A stretch of DNA of 43,337 nt from an uncultured Bacteroidales bacterium. GTDB taxonomy: Bacteria > Bacteroidota > Bacteroidia > Bacteroidales > Muribaculaceae. Under the pieces are notes generated by a model that did no database searches, was not told where the DNA came from, and was given only the letters and a program-made list of their open reading frames with translations. A program made the position numbers and the translations under genes. Positions 1 through 7,349 of the stretch are shown here, in pieces; within the stretch, counting starts at the first letter, position 1, and every line of letters starts with the position of its first letter. The DNA is taken from assembly GCA_902782465.1 (NCBI GenBank), contig CACZNH010000019.1:1-43337 (forward strand), in the 5' to 3' direction.

Positions 1-117
1 TTGTTGTTACCGGTCAGAGCGTGGGCATCCCGCCGCTTCCCGTTCCTGGAACAGAGCCCTAAGCGTCACCACGGCGATGGTCAGCGACGCGGGAAGGCGT
101 AGGTAACCGCCCCCTAA
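1..117 (+). other. possible 3' end of an upstream gene, unidentified
   Basis: No complete gene is visible. One frame stays open from position 3 to a TAA at 60-62 and could be the last 19 codons of a protein, but the peptide is not recognisable. After that stop, 63-90 can fold into an imperfect hairpin (GCGTC against GACGC). The terminator just downstream implies that some rightward transcript ends here, coding or not. Confidence 0.25.
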
Positions 118-156
118 GAGAGGTAATGTCAGCAATGATGTTGCCTCTCGTTTTTT
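118..156 (+). terminator. rho-independent terminator
   Basis: GAGAGGTAA at 118-126 pairs with TTGCCTCTC at 141-149 (one G-U pair) and is followed by G and six T residues. It should end a rightward transcript entering from before the window. Confidence 0.8.
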
Positions 157-196
157 ATAGACGCTATAGAGACTATAGAAGCTATAGATGCTATAG
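156..196. repeat. nonamer tandem array, CTATAG core
   Basis: CTATAG starts at 164, 173, 182 and 191, exactly every 9 bases, with a partial unit TATAG at 156-160. The three bases between cores vary. It lies directly after a terminator and before the next promoter. It is one of five 9-base-period arrays in the window. Confidence 0.8.
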
Positions 197-264
197 GGAG
201 GGTTGGGATGGAGTTGAGGGTGGGTGATTTTTTGTTAAAAAAGAAAATTTTCTTTAAAGGCTTG

Positions 265-292
265 TTTGCTCAAAAAAATAGTTATAATTTTG
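265..292 (+). promoter_or_regulatory. Bacteroidetes-type promoter
   Basis: TTTG at 265-268, a 16-base spacer and TAATTTTG at 285-292 match the -33 and TAnnTTTG -7 elements. The predicted transcription start lies only a few bases before the ATG at 307, so the mRNA leader is very short. Confidence 0.65.
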
Positions 293-306
293 TAGATTGA
301 AATAAA

Positions 307-639
307 ATGATGAGGCGATTGTTGGTTATATTGGCGATGGTGCTCACGCTGGGGCTGCAGAATGTGGCTCTTGCTGAGGTGCAATGGCGTGAAACCAACC
401 GTGAGGCTCAAGGCAAGATTTGGAATGACCCTCGCACGAGCGATGGTATTGAAATCTATGGCAGCAACGGCACGATAACTATCGTGACCCCTAAACGCAT
501 TGTGGTGCGGGTCTATACGATTCTGGGGCAGATGGTGTCGCAAGCGACGTTGCAGCCAGGCACTTCAGAGTTGCGGTTGGGCACACGTGGCATCTATCTT
601 GTGAGAATCGGGAACATCACCCAAAAGGTGGCCATTTGA
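307..639 (+). CDS. small secreted protein made almost wholly of a T9SS sorting-type domain
   Basis: A 110-residue protein with a signal peptide at residues 1-23 (Leu/Val-rich core, cleavage near Ala-Leu-Ala-Glu). From about residue 48 to the end it matches the layout of the Por-secretion C-terminal sorting domain: short beta strands, then LGQMVSQATLQPG, then GIYLVRIGNITQKVAI. This domain normally directs cargo through the type IX secretion system, or is found as a similar beta-sandwich on Bacteroidales surface proteins. Only about 25 residues remain as cargo, which is unusual. ilvE follows after 73 bp without a clear promoter of its own, so read-through is possible. The family assignment is by eye and the function is unknown. 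Confidence 0.75.
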   Translation: MMRRLLVILAMVLTLGLQNVALAEVQWRETNREAQGKIWNDPRTSDGIEIYGSNGTITIVTPKRIVVRVYTILGQMVSQATLQPGTSELRLGTRGIYLVRIGNITQKVAI

Positions 640-712
640 CCCACACGACTTACCCTTATCGATGAGAACAATGACTAAAACCATTTAATAACCTTAACTA
701 AACATTAGTAAT

Positions 713-1741
713 ATGACTAATTTAGAAAACATTGATTGGGCACATCTGCCTTTTGGTTACATGAAAACCGACTACAACGTGCGTTGCACGTACAAGGACG
801 GCAAGTGGGGTGAAATCGAAGTCACCCAGGACGAAACCGTTACCCTGCACATGGCTGCCAGCTGTCTGCACTATGGTCAGGAGATTTTTGAGGGTCTGAA
901 GGCTTTCCGTGGTCAGGATGGCAAGATTCGTCTGTTCCGTCCCGATGAGAACGCCAAGCGCTTGCAGAACAGTGCTCTTGGTATCAAGATGCAGCCGCTT
1001 CCCGAGGATATCTTCCTGGAAATGTGCAAGAAGGTCGTTAAGCTCAACGAGCGTTTCATCCCGCCTTATGGCAGTGGCAGCTCGCTCTATCTGCGTCCCG
1101 TAGAAATCGGTATCTCGCCCCGCGTTGGTGTGAGCCCCGCCGATGAATATATGGTCATCATCTTCGTTACCCCTGTTGGCCCGTACTTCAAGGAGGGCTT
1201 CCAGTGCACCAGGGTGGCCGTTTACCGCGAGTATGACCGTGCTGCTCCCTGCGGCACCGGCCGTTGGAAAGTGGGTGGCAACTATGCCGCCGGTATGGGT
1301 GCTACCGCCCGTGCCAAGGAGGCTGGCTACAGCGCCGCTCTGTTCCTGGATCCCAAGGAGAAGAAGTATCTTGACGAATGCGGTCCCGCCAACTTCTTTA
1401 TCGTGAAGGGTGACAAATACATTACCCCGAAGTCTGACTCCATCCTGCCGTCAATCACCAATATGAGCCTCCAGCAGATTGCCCGCGACCTGGGTATGGA
1501 AGTTGAGGCCCGTCCCATTCCCCTCGAGGAACTTGCCGAGGCCGATGAGGCTGCTGAGTGCGGCACCGCTGCCGTTACGGCTCCCATCAGCGAGGTAGTT
1601 GATATGGACAATGACGTGCACTATGTTATCCGCAAGGATGGCACTGTAGGTCCCAAGGTAACTGCTCTGTATAACCGCCTGCGTGCTATCCAGATGGGTG
1701 ACTATCCCGATGAGCACAACTGGGTAGTCTTTGTGGACTAA
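713..1741 (+). CDS. ilvE: branched-chain amino acid aminotransferase
   Basis: A fold-type IV PLP enzyme of 342 residues, the usual length of the larger bacterial and eukaryotic-type BCAT group. It transfers the amino group between glutamate and the 2-oxo acids of leucine, isoleucine and valine in the cytoplasm. Visible family motifs are GQEIFEGLKAFRG near residues 55-67, YLRPVEIG near 126-133 and GRWKVGGNYAAGM, in which Lys186 should form the Schiff base. The TAA shares its last base with the ATG of the HD-domain gene, so the two are translationally coupled. Confidence 0.95.
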   Translation: MTNLENIDWAHLPFGYMKTDYNVRCTYKDGKWGEIEVTQDETVTLHMAASCLHYGQEIFEGLKAFRGQDGKIRLFRPDENAKRLQNSALGIKMQPLPEDIFLEMCKKVVKLNERFIPPYGSGSSLYLRPVEIGISPRVGVSPADEYMVIIFVTPVGPYFKEGFQCTRVAVYREYDRAAPCGTGRWKVGGNYAAGMGATARAKEAGYSAALFLDPKEKKYLDECGPANFFIVKGDKYITPKSDSILPSITNMSLQQIARDLGMEVEARPIPLEELAEADEAAECGTAAVTAPISEVVDMDNDVHYVIRKDGTVGPKVTALYNRLRAIQMGDYPDEHNWVVFVD

Positions 1742-2310
1742 TGCTGGATTGCCTATCCATTATTGAACGATACTACACACCCGGTAACGACGATTACCGG
1801 GTGTTGGTTTCTCATAGCCGCCAGGTCGCTGACCTGGCTGTCGCGCTGAGCCAGCGCCTGATTGACAAGGGCGTTCCCATCGACATTGAGTTTGTTGAGG
1901 AGGCTGCGATGCTGCACGACATCGGCATGTGCCGCACCGACGCGCCTGGCATCCACTGTCACGGCACGGAGCCCTACATCCTGCATGGCATCATCGGTCG
2001 CCAGATGCTTGAAGGCATGGGGCTGTTCCGCCATGCCCGCGTGTGTGAGCGTCACACGGGCACCGGCTTGACCGCTGCCGAGATTGTTGACGAAGGACTG
2101 CCCATTGTGCCGCCGCGCGACCTGCTGCCCGAGAGCCTTGAGGAGAAGGTCGTGTGCTATGCCGACAAGTTCTTCTCAAAGAGCCGACCCGAAGAGGGCG
2201 CCAAGACGCTTGAACGTGCCCGCAAGTCGCTAGCCAAGTTCGGTGGCGATACGCTGGCAAGATTTGACGAAATGACCGCCCTGTTTGGTGACCCGGCAGA
2301 GCTGGGTTGA
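1741..2310 (+). CDS. HD-domain metal-dependent phosphohydrolase
   Basis: A 189-residue HD-superfamily protein. Metal ligands can be read as His25 (VSHSRQV), His59-Asp60 in MLHDIGMCRTD, His104 in ERHTG and Asp142 in CYADKF. This is the HDIG/YedJ-like single-domain layout, whose members hydrolyse small phosphorylated nucleotides, though the substrate is unknown. Its ATG overlaps the ilvE stop by one base. The odd part is the pairing with ilvE, which gives no obvious metabolic link. Confidence 0.85.
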   Translation: MLDCLSIIERYYTPGNDDYRVLVSHSRQVADLAVALSQRLIDKGVPIDIEFVEEAAMLHDIGMCRTDAPGIHCHGTEPYILHGIIGRQMLEGMGLFRHARVCERHTGTGLTAAEIVDEGLPIVPPRDLLPESLEEKVVCYADKFFSKSRPEEGAKTLERARKSLAKFGGDTLARFDEMTALFGDPAELG

Positions 2311-2319
2311 AGCCTGATG

Positions 2320-2338
2320 TGCGAGCTGGCAGCTCGCA
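2320..2338. repeat. extragenic palindrome
   Basis: TGCGAGCTG and CAGCTCGCA are perfect 9-base arms around a single base, ten bases after the HD-gene stop. Similar short palindromes lie at 25955-25975 and 26258-26283. There is no T-run, so it is not an obvious terminator. Confidence 0.6.
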
Positions 2339-2395
2339 ATACATTGACAACACCTCGGCAACACGCCGGCTACTTCCTAACGGGATAGAAAACAG

Positions 2396-2430
2396 AACAC
2401 CGTCGCGACCTTGAGGGGTGCGGCGGTGTT
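2396..2430. terminator. bidirectional terminator between HD gene and rpsO
   Basis: AACACCGTCGC at 2396-2406 pairs with GCGGCGGTGTT at 2420-2430 (one G-U). It lies between convergent genes. The leftward side runs into CTGTTTTC, the rightward side into TCTTG. Confidence 0.7.
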
Positions 2431-2455
2431 TCTTGTAGGGTTTTCTGTTCGCTGA

Positions 2456-2719
2456 TTACTTGCGGATACCGAGTTCCTTCTTTGCGATGAGGGCGCGGTA
2501 ACGGTTGATGTCTTTGCGCATCAGGTAATCGAGCAATTTGCGACGCTTACCAACGAGCATCTTCAACGAACGCTGAGTCGTATGATCCTTCTTGTTGACC
2601 TTCAAGTGCTCGGTCAAGTGGGCAATACGGTATGAGAATAATGCTATCTGGGCCTCGGGAGAACCAGTATTACAATAAGTTTTTAAAAATATTTTCGTAA
2701 AAGCGGTGCAAAGATACAA
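2456..2719 (-). CDS. rpsO: 30S ribosomal protein S15, with abnormal N terminus
   Basis: From [19 protein letters not shown] onward the product is a normal S15, with the conserved [19 protein letters not shown] and [12 protein letters not shown] segments and the ending ELGIRK. S15 binds the central domain of 16S rRNA early in 30S assembly. The N terminus is wrong: there is no ATG, and the only upstream start is TTG at 2719, which overlaps the promoter -7 element. The first 16 or so codons are A/T-rich and poorly match helix 1 of the family, although a loose MYL...KIF...Y resemblance exists. Either about 18-20 codons have been deleted, in the strain or in the assembly, or initiation is unconventional. 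Confidence 0.85.
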   Translation of the reverse strand: MYLCTAFTKIFLKTYCNTGSPEAQIALFSYRIAHLTEHLKVNKKDHTTQRSLKMLVGKRRKLLDYLMRKDINRYRALIAKKELGIRK

Positions 2720-2741
2720 CGATTTTTTGAGATAGCAGCAA
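2709..2741 (-). promoter_or_regulatory. promoter of rpsO
   Basis: Reading leftward, TTG at 2741-2739, a 22-base spacer and TATCTTTG at 2716-2709 match the Bacteroidetes consensus. The -7 element lies inside the only available reading frame for the S15 N terminus. Confidence 0.75.
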
Positions 2742-2766
2742 GAATGAGGAAATTTTTTATTGAAAA

Positions 2767-2835
2767 AACGGATGAAATGGAGATAACGGAATTAACGGAG
2801 GAGACGGATGTTACGGAGGAAACGGAACGAGCGGG
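2767..2835. repeat. nonamer tandem array, AACGGA core
   Basis: Eight units start at 2767, 2776, 2785, 2794, 2803, 2812, 2821 and 2830, exactly every 9 bases, with consensus AACGGA plus three variable bases. It fills the gap between the tatD stop and the rpsO promoter. A second array of the same core is at 16843-16887. Confidence 0.85.
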
Positions 2836-2836
2836 T

Positions 2837-3604
2837 TTACTGGATATTGAAGAGGGTGTTGACGTTGCGGTCGGTGGTGTCGCTGACCTGCTCGGGGGTC
2901 ACACCTAACGCGTTGGCTACGAATGCGTTGATGTGAGGGATATTAGCACTCTCGTTGCGCTTGCCTCGGTTGGGAACGGGGGCGAGATAAGGGGAGTCGG
3001 TCTCGAGCAGCAATCGGTCGAGCCCGATGACGGGTAACATCTGGGCGACGGTGCTTTTCTTGAAAGTGACAATGCCGTTGACGCCAAAGTAGAAGTCGCC
3101 GCGCTGGCGAATGCGCTCGACGTCGTAGGGGGTACCGGTGAAACTGTGGAAGACGCCTTGCGGGACGGGGCAGTCAAGGTTGTCGATAACGTCCAGGATG
3201 TCGTCCAAGCCGTCTCGGCAATGGATGATGAAGGGCAGGTCGCGGTCATGGCACCAGTGCAGCTGGATGTCGAGAGCATGGTGCTGCTGTTCTCGCCAGG
3301 TCTTGTCCCAATAGAGGTCGATGCCGATTTCGCCGATAGCGACGAGAGGATACTGGTCGAGCATGGGCCGCATCTTGTCAAGCACGTCGAGGTAGTCGTC
3401 ATGGACATCCTCGGGGTGCAGCCCCAGCGTCATGGAAATGTAGTCGGGGTATTGCCCATGCAGTGCTGCAAGTCGTGGGACACTCTCCAGGTTCTCGTTG
3501 GGCAGGATGATGTGTCGAACTCCTGCATCACGAGCACGGGCGACGACCGCATCACGGTCCTCGTCGAAGGCATCGCAATAGATATGGGAGTGGGAATCAA
3601 TCAT
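2837..3604 (-). CDS. tatD: TatD-family metal-dependent hydrolase/DNase
   Basis: A 255-residue TIM-barrel amidohydrolase-fold protein. The metal-binding HSH is at residues 5-7 (MIDSHSHIY); GEIGIDLYWD supplies a Glu, and His/Asp ligands are seen in FIIHCRDG, VFHSFTG and LLLETDSPYLAP. TatD enzymes are 3'-5' exonucleases or DNases; the cellular role here is inferred. It starts two bases after the polyprenyl synthase stop and is the last gene of the leftward operon starting near 5564. Confidence 0.93.
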   Translation of the reverse strand: MIDSHSHIYCDAFDEDRDAVVARARDAGVRHIILPNENLESVPRLAALHGQYPDYISMTLGLHPEDVHDDYLDVLDKMRPMLDQYPLVAIGEIGIDLYWDKTWREQQHHALDIQLHWCHDRDLPFIIHCRDGLDDILDVIDNLDCPVPQGVFHSFTGTPYDVERIRQRGDFYFGVNGIVTFKKSTVAQMLPVIGLDRLLLETDSPYLAPVPNRGKRNESANIPHINAFVANALGVTPEQVSDTTDRNVNTLFNIQ

Positions 3605-3606
3605 TT

Positions 3607-4572
3607 TTAATAGTTGCGGCCAGCGAGACGGTTGGAAAGAGCGATAAAGGCTTGCTTGTCGTCATCGCTCATTTTGACCTGGCTGAAGGCGTTGACAGCG
3701 AGGTCGTTGTAGCTGGTAATCGCTTGTTCGGCAAGTTCTCTGACGCCGAGGCGCTCATACAGGGCTGTAACACCAGCCACCTTGTTGTCGCGGGTGGCAT
3801 ACGGGTCGTTGAGCCAGTGGCGCAACTCGTCGGCATCGTCGCCTTGTGCCAGCTGCATGGCGTTGATGAGCAGGAAGGTTTTCTTGCCCTGCATGATGTC
3901 ACCGCCGATTTCCTTGCCGAAGGTTTTGGGGTCTCCCCACACGTCGAGGACATCATCGCGCAGCTGGAACGCTAGTCCCATGTTGACGCCTGCCTGATAG
4001 AGCAGTTCGGCATCCTGTTCATCGACGTCGGCTATGAGTGCTCCGGTCTTGAGCGCGCATCCTAACAGCACCGATGTCTTAAGTCTAATCATATTGATGT
4101 ATTCCTCGACAGTAACATCGTTGCGCAGCTCGAAGTCCATGTCCCACTGCTGTCCCTCATAGATTTCGATGGCTGTTTTGTTGAACAGGTCCATCACCTG
4201 CCAGTTGGCCGTGCGGGCGATATACTGTGTGGCGATGGTGAGCATGGTATCGCCGCTCAGGATGGCGGTGTTGTCGTTCCAACGGCGGTGCACGGTTGGC
4301 TTGCCGCGTCGCACGTCGGCATTGTCCATGACATCGTCGTGCAAGAGGGTGAAGTTGTGGAACATTTCCAGTCCCACTGCTGCGTCAATAGCCTCATTGA
4401 TGTCGCCTCCCATGGCATCGCATGCCATCAGCGTGAGTACGGGACGGACACGTTTACCACCCAATGCCATGTGGTAGCTGATGGGCTCATAGAGCTGGCT
4501 GGGTTGTGAAGGGTAGGGAATGCCGGCAATTGCCTTGTTGATGGTGTCGAGATATTCTTGGAAAAATTTCAT
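3607..4572 (-). CDS. all-trans polyprenyl diphosphate synthase
   Basis: A 321-residue trans-isoprenyl diphosphate synthase. It condenses isopentenyl diphosphate onto allylic diphosphates to make quinone or lipid-carrier precursors. The first Asp-rich motif DDVMD is at residues 79-83, followed by NADVRRGKPTVH, and the second, DDVLD, is at 206-210. Phe sits five residues before the first motif, a position that influences chain length, but the product length cannot be read safely. Two lipoprotein genes lie upstream and tatD downstream in the same operon. Confidence 0.92.
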   Translation of the reverse strand: MKFFQEYLDTINKAIAGIPYPSQPSQLYEPISYHMALGGKRVRPVLTLMACDAMGGDINEAIDAAVGLEMFHNFTLLHDDVMDNADVRRGKPTVHRRWNDNTAILSGDTMLTIATQYIARTANWQVMDLFNKTAIEIYEGQQWDMDFELRNDVTVEEYINMIRLKTSVLLGCALKTGALIADVDEQDAELLYQAGVNMGLAFQLRDDVLDVWGDPKTFGKEIGGDIMQGKKTFLLINAMQLAQGDDADELRHWLNDPYATRDNKVAGVTALYERLGVRELAEQAITSYNDLAVNAFSQVKMSDDDKQAFIALSNRLAGRNY

Positions 4573-4599
4573 ATCGTTTCAGGTAGAGTTAATCGTTGG

Positions 4600-5259
4600 T
4601 TATTTGTTTTTCTTGAGAGCGGTGCGATAGGCGTCCTCAAAGGTTTTGAAATCGGCGGGGATGTACATCTTACGCAGCAGTTTGATGCGTGCGTTGATGT
4701 CGTTGGTGTCGGCATCGGGCTGGTTGGCATCGTTGGCGAGGGCTGCGCCCAGCGCTGCGGGTCTTGAGGACTGGACATAGACATTCATCTGTTCTTGCAG
4801 CGAGTAGCCGTTAACGATGGCCTGCATCGTGCTGTCGAACACCTGGGCATGACGCTCATAGCCCACGGTGTTGCAGAGCCAGTGAATGAGCGAGAGATAG
4901 TCGGCGGCCGAGTCGGTGTCGAACTCACGTTTCTTGAGCAGCTCAATCATGGGAGGAACCTTGAGTTGCGCGAGCTCACGGGGTGATAGGACGATGACGT
5001 GTGCCGCCTGGGTGAGCGAGTCGCGGCCATCATCGAGCAGCACGCTGGCAAAGGCCCGATTGGCCGCTTTGGCTTCCCAAGGCCATCGCAGGCTGTCGCT
5101 GCGTAGGGCATTGAAGTGCGCTACCGCTTGGCGCATAGCTGCGGTGTCGCCCCATGCAGCAAGGAATTCCCGTCCCGCCGCCTCGCCTCGTCTGCTGGCA
5201 CTGTCACAGGCTGTCAGCATCACGATGAGGGCAATCAATATCAATGGCAGTCGTTTCAT
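4600..5259 (-). CDS. lipoprotein of unknown function
   Basis: A 219-residue protein with a lipoprotein signal (hydrophobic residues 5-16, lipobox LTAC with Cys18). The rest is soluble, largely helical and rich in Ala and Asp, with no family recognised. Its ATG overlaps the stop of the 102-residue lipoprotein gene before it (ATGA at 5256-5259). It ends 27 bp before the polyprenyl synthase, so the four genes probably share one transcript. Function unknown; it should sit in the membrane facing the periplasm. Confidence 0.8.
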   Translation of the reverse strand: MKRLPLILIALIVMLTACDSASRRGEAAGREFLAAWGDTAAMRQAVAHFNALRSDSLRWPWEAKAANRAFASVLLDDGRDSLTQAAHVIVLSPRELAQLKVPPMIELLKKREFDTDSAADYLSLIHWLCNTVGYERHAQVFDSTMQAIVNGYSLQEQMNVYVQSSRPAALGAALANDANQPDADTNDINARIKLLRKMYIPADFKTFEDAYRTALKKNK

Positions 5260-5564
5260 TTCTTGTCTTCAGGGAAAATCGAGTTGTACAACGGGCGGTC
5301 CTTTTCCTTGAGGTAGGAGCGGAACGCTTCGTCAAATGCGCGCACCGCTGCCGAGTCGCGCTTGAGGGCATAGACGCTCTGCTTGGCCTTGGCATCCATC
5401 ACCGCGCGCTCCATCGACATGGTGTCGGTGTGGTCTACCGCCACCAGTGCTGCCGCCGCCCTCATGCCGCTGTCGCGTGCCTCGGCGTCGAGGAGAGACT
5501 TCTTCTCGGCACAACTGCCTAGCATCAAGGTAATCGCTGCTGCGATATATAGGAGATATCTCAT
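5256..5564 (-). CDS. small lipoprotein of unknown function
   Basis: A 102-residue protein with signal residues 1-17 and lipobox LGSC (Cys18). The mature part is short, charged and probably helical. It is the first gene of the leftward operon and overlaps the next lipoprotein gene by four bases, which suggests the two act together. No homologue is recognised. Confidence 0.75.
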   Translation of the reverse strand: MRYLLYIAAAITLMLGSCAEKKSLLDAEARDSGMRAAAALVAVDHTDTMSMERAVMDAKAKQSVYALKRDSAAVRAFDEAFRSYLKEKDRPLYNSIFPEDKK

Positions 5565-5589
5565 AGTGCTCTATCGGTTATTTGTGGCG

Positions 5590-5597
5590 CAAACTTA
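5590..5597 (-). promoter_or_regulatory. -7 element of the lipoprotein-tatD operon
   Basis: Leftward TAAGTTTG fits TAnnTTTG and lies 26 bp before the first ATG of the operon. No convincing -33 element is seen. Confidence 0.5.
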
Positions 5598-5621
5598 CAA
5601 AAAAAGTCTCAATCATCTGCA

Positions 5622-5648
5622 TTGTTTGAGTGCAAATGTGTATCTTTG
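5622..5648 (+). promoter_or_regulatory. promoter of cmk
   Basis: TATCTTTG at 5641-5648 is a strong -7 element, with TTG at 5622-5624 sixteen bases upstream. It stands back to back with the leftward lipoprotein promoter. Confidence 0.7.
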
Positions 5649-5685
5649 TGGGCAGATAGTCAAAACCATTTGAATTCAATAACTA

Positions 5686-6381
5686 ATGAAAAAGATTACG
5701 ATAGCCATTGACGGTCATTCGTCAACTGGCAAGAGCACGATGGCCAAGGCATTGGCCAAGCGCATCGGCTATGCCTATGTGGACACGGGTGCGATGTACC
5801 GTGCGGTGACGCTGTTTGCCCTGCGCAACAAGCTCATCAAGGGCGACAAGGTGGATGAAAAGGCGCTCAAGGAGCACCTGAAGCATGGTGACATCACCAT
5901 TACCTTCCGCCCGACCAAGGAGGGCAAGAGCGTGACGGTGCTCAACGGCCGCAACGTGGAGCGCTACATTCGCTCAATGCGCGTGAGCAACGTGGTGAGC
6001 ATCATCGCTGCCATCGGTTTTGTGCGCAAGGCGATGGTCAAGCAGCAGCAAGCCATGGGTAAGGACAAGGGCCTTGTCATGGACGGCCGCGATATCGGTA
6101 CGGTGGTGTTCCCGGATGCCGAGATGAAGGTTTTCGCCACAGCCAGCGCCGAGGTGCGTGCCCAGCGCCGCTTTGACGAGTTGCGCGCCAAGGGCGACAC
6201 CACTACAACCTTTGACGAGGTGCTTGCCAACGTTACAGAGCGTGACCGCATCGACAGCACGCGCAAGGAGAGTCCCCTGCGCCAGGCCGATGATGCCATG
6301 GTGCTCGACAACTCGCACATGACCATCGAGGAACAGAACGAGTGGCTGTACCAGCTTTACCTCGAAAGGGCAAACCGTTAG
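5686..6381 (+). CDS. cmk: cytidylate kinase
   Basis: A 231-residue NMP kinase that phosphorylates CMP and dCMP using ATP in the cytoplasm. The P-loop is GHSSTGKST at residues 10-18. Family motifs include [13 protein letters not shown] near 30-42 and [19 protein letters not shown] near 131-149, and the C-terminal [19 protein letters not shown]. Length is normal. The stop TAG lies inside a degenerate heptamer repeat (GTTAGGA GTTAAAA), a pattern shared with other genes in this window. Confidence 0.95.
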   Translation: MKKITIAIDGHSSTGKSTMAKALAKRIGYAYVDTGAMYRAVTLFALRNKLIKGDKVDEKALKEHLKHGDITITFRPTKEGKSVTVLNGRNVERYIRSMRVSNVVSIIAAIGFVRKAMVKQQQAMGKDKGLVMDGRDIGTVVFPDAEMKVFATASAEVRAQRRFDELRAKGDTTTTFDEVLANVTERDRIDSTRKESPLRQADDAMVLDNSHMTIEEQNEWLYQLYLERANR

Positions 6382-6397
6382 GAGTTAAAAGTTCCTG
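6377..6397. repeat. degenerate heptamer array at the cmk stop
   Basis: GTTAGGA, GTTAAAA and GTTCCTG follow each other with period 7. The cmk TAG stop is part of the first unit. It is short and imperfect, so support comes mainly from its similarity to the arrays at 23574 and 34512. Confidence 0.45.
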
Positions 6398-6429
6398 CTA
6401 ACGTCTAGAGTCTATAATCTGAAGTTACA

Positions 6430-7323
6430 GTGGCGATTATCGAGATCGATAAGGGTTCAGGGTTCTGCTTTGGGGTGACGACTGCCATTCGCAAGGCCGA
6501 AGAGGAACTTGACAATTCAGGTCACCTCTACTGCCTGGGCGACATCGTGCACAATACTGCCGAGGTTGAGCGCCTTGCCAATCGCGGTCTGGAAACCATC
6601 ACGCATGAACAGCTGGAACAGCTGCATGACGTGAAGGTGCTGCTGCGTGCCCATGGTGAGCCCCCCGAGACCTACGAGACGGCACACCGCAACCGCATCG
6701 AAATTATCGACGCCACTTGTCCCGTGGTCCTCAAGCTGCAGCAGCGCATCAACACCACTTATCATGCCGCTGATGACGGCAAGCCCGCACCGCAGATTGT
6801 CATTTATGGCAAGCGCGGCCATGCCGAGGTGTTGGGACTTGTGGGGCAGACGCAGGGTCGCGCCACTGTCATCGAGAACATCGGTGAGCTCGATAAAATT
6901 GATTATAGCCGAGACATTTACCTCTACTCACAGACCACCAAGAGTGTGCAGGAGTTTGGATGCATCGTCGAGGAAATCAAGCGCCGGGTGGGCGAGGGGG
7001 TGACCTTCCGCAGCTTTGACACCATTTGCCGCTCGGTCGCCAACCGCATCCCGCAGATTCGCGAGTTTGCTGCCCAACATGAGCTGATTCTGTTTGTCAG
7101 CGGAGCCAAGAGCAGCAATGGCCGCATCCTGTTTGCCGAGTGTCTGGACGCTAACGCTGACTCACACCTCATCAGTGGAGAGGGCGATATCGACCCCTCG
7201 TGGCTCGTGGGCAAGGAACGCATCGGCATCTGTGGCGCCACATCCACTCCGCGATGGCTGATGCAGCGCGTGAGCGATGCTGTCCAGGAACTGATAGAAT
7301 CAAAACAAACAGCCGCAAACTGA
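6430..7323 (+). CDS. ispH: 4-hydroxy-3-methylbut-2-enyl diphosphate reductase
   Basis: The final enzyme of the MEP isoprenoid pathway, an Fe-S reductase making IPP and DMAPP. The protein has 297 residues and starts with GTG. The three iron-sulfur cysteines are Cys13 (GFCFGV), Cys97 (DATCPVV) and Cys200 (DTICRSV). Other signatures are RAHGEP, GKRGHAEVLGLVGQ, SQTT and KSSNGR. The GTG start is supported by the conserved start of the family just before GSGFCFGV; no ATG lies in frame nearby. Confidence 0.95.
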   Translation: MAIIEIDKGSGFCFGVTTAIRKAEEELDNSGHLYCLGDIVHNTAEVERLANRGLETITHEQLEQLHDVKVLLRAHGEPPETYETAHRNRIEIIDATCPVVLKLQQRINTTYHAADDGKPAPQIVIYGKRGHAEVLGLVGQTQGRATVIENIGELDKIDYSRDIYLYSQTTKSVQEFGCIVEEIKRRVGEGVTFRSFDTICRSVANRIPQIREFAAQHELILFVSGAKSSNGRILFAECLDANADSHLISGEGDIDPSWLVGKERIGICGATSTPRWLMQRVSDAVQELIESKQTAAN

Positions 7324-7349
7324 TAAAGGCTGACCGTAAATAATCATAT

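Noticed and set aside
60-117. GGGAAGGCG motif before the first terminator, reminiscent of a cobalamin riboswitch
   Set aside because: The other conserved cobalamin riboswitch boxes (such as the AGACCTGCC segment) are missing and the next gene is not cobalamin-related.
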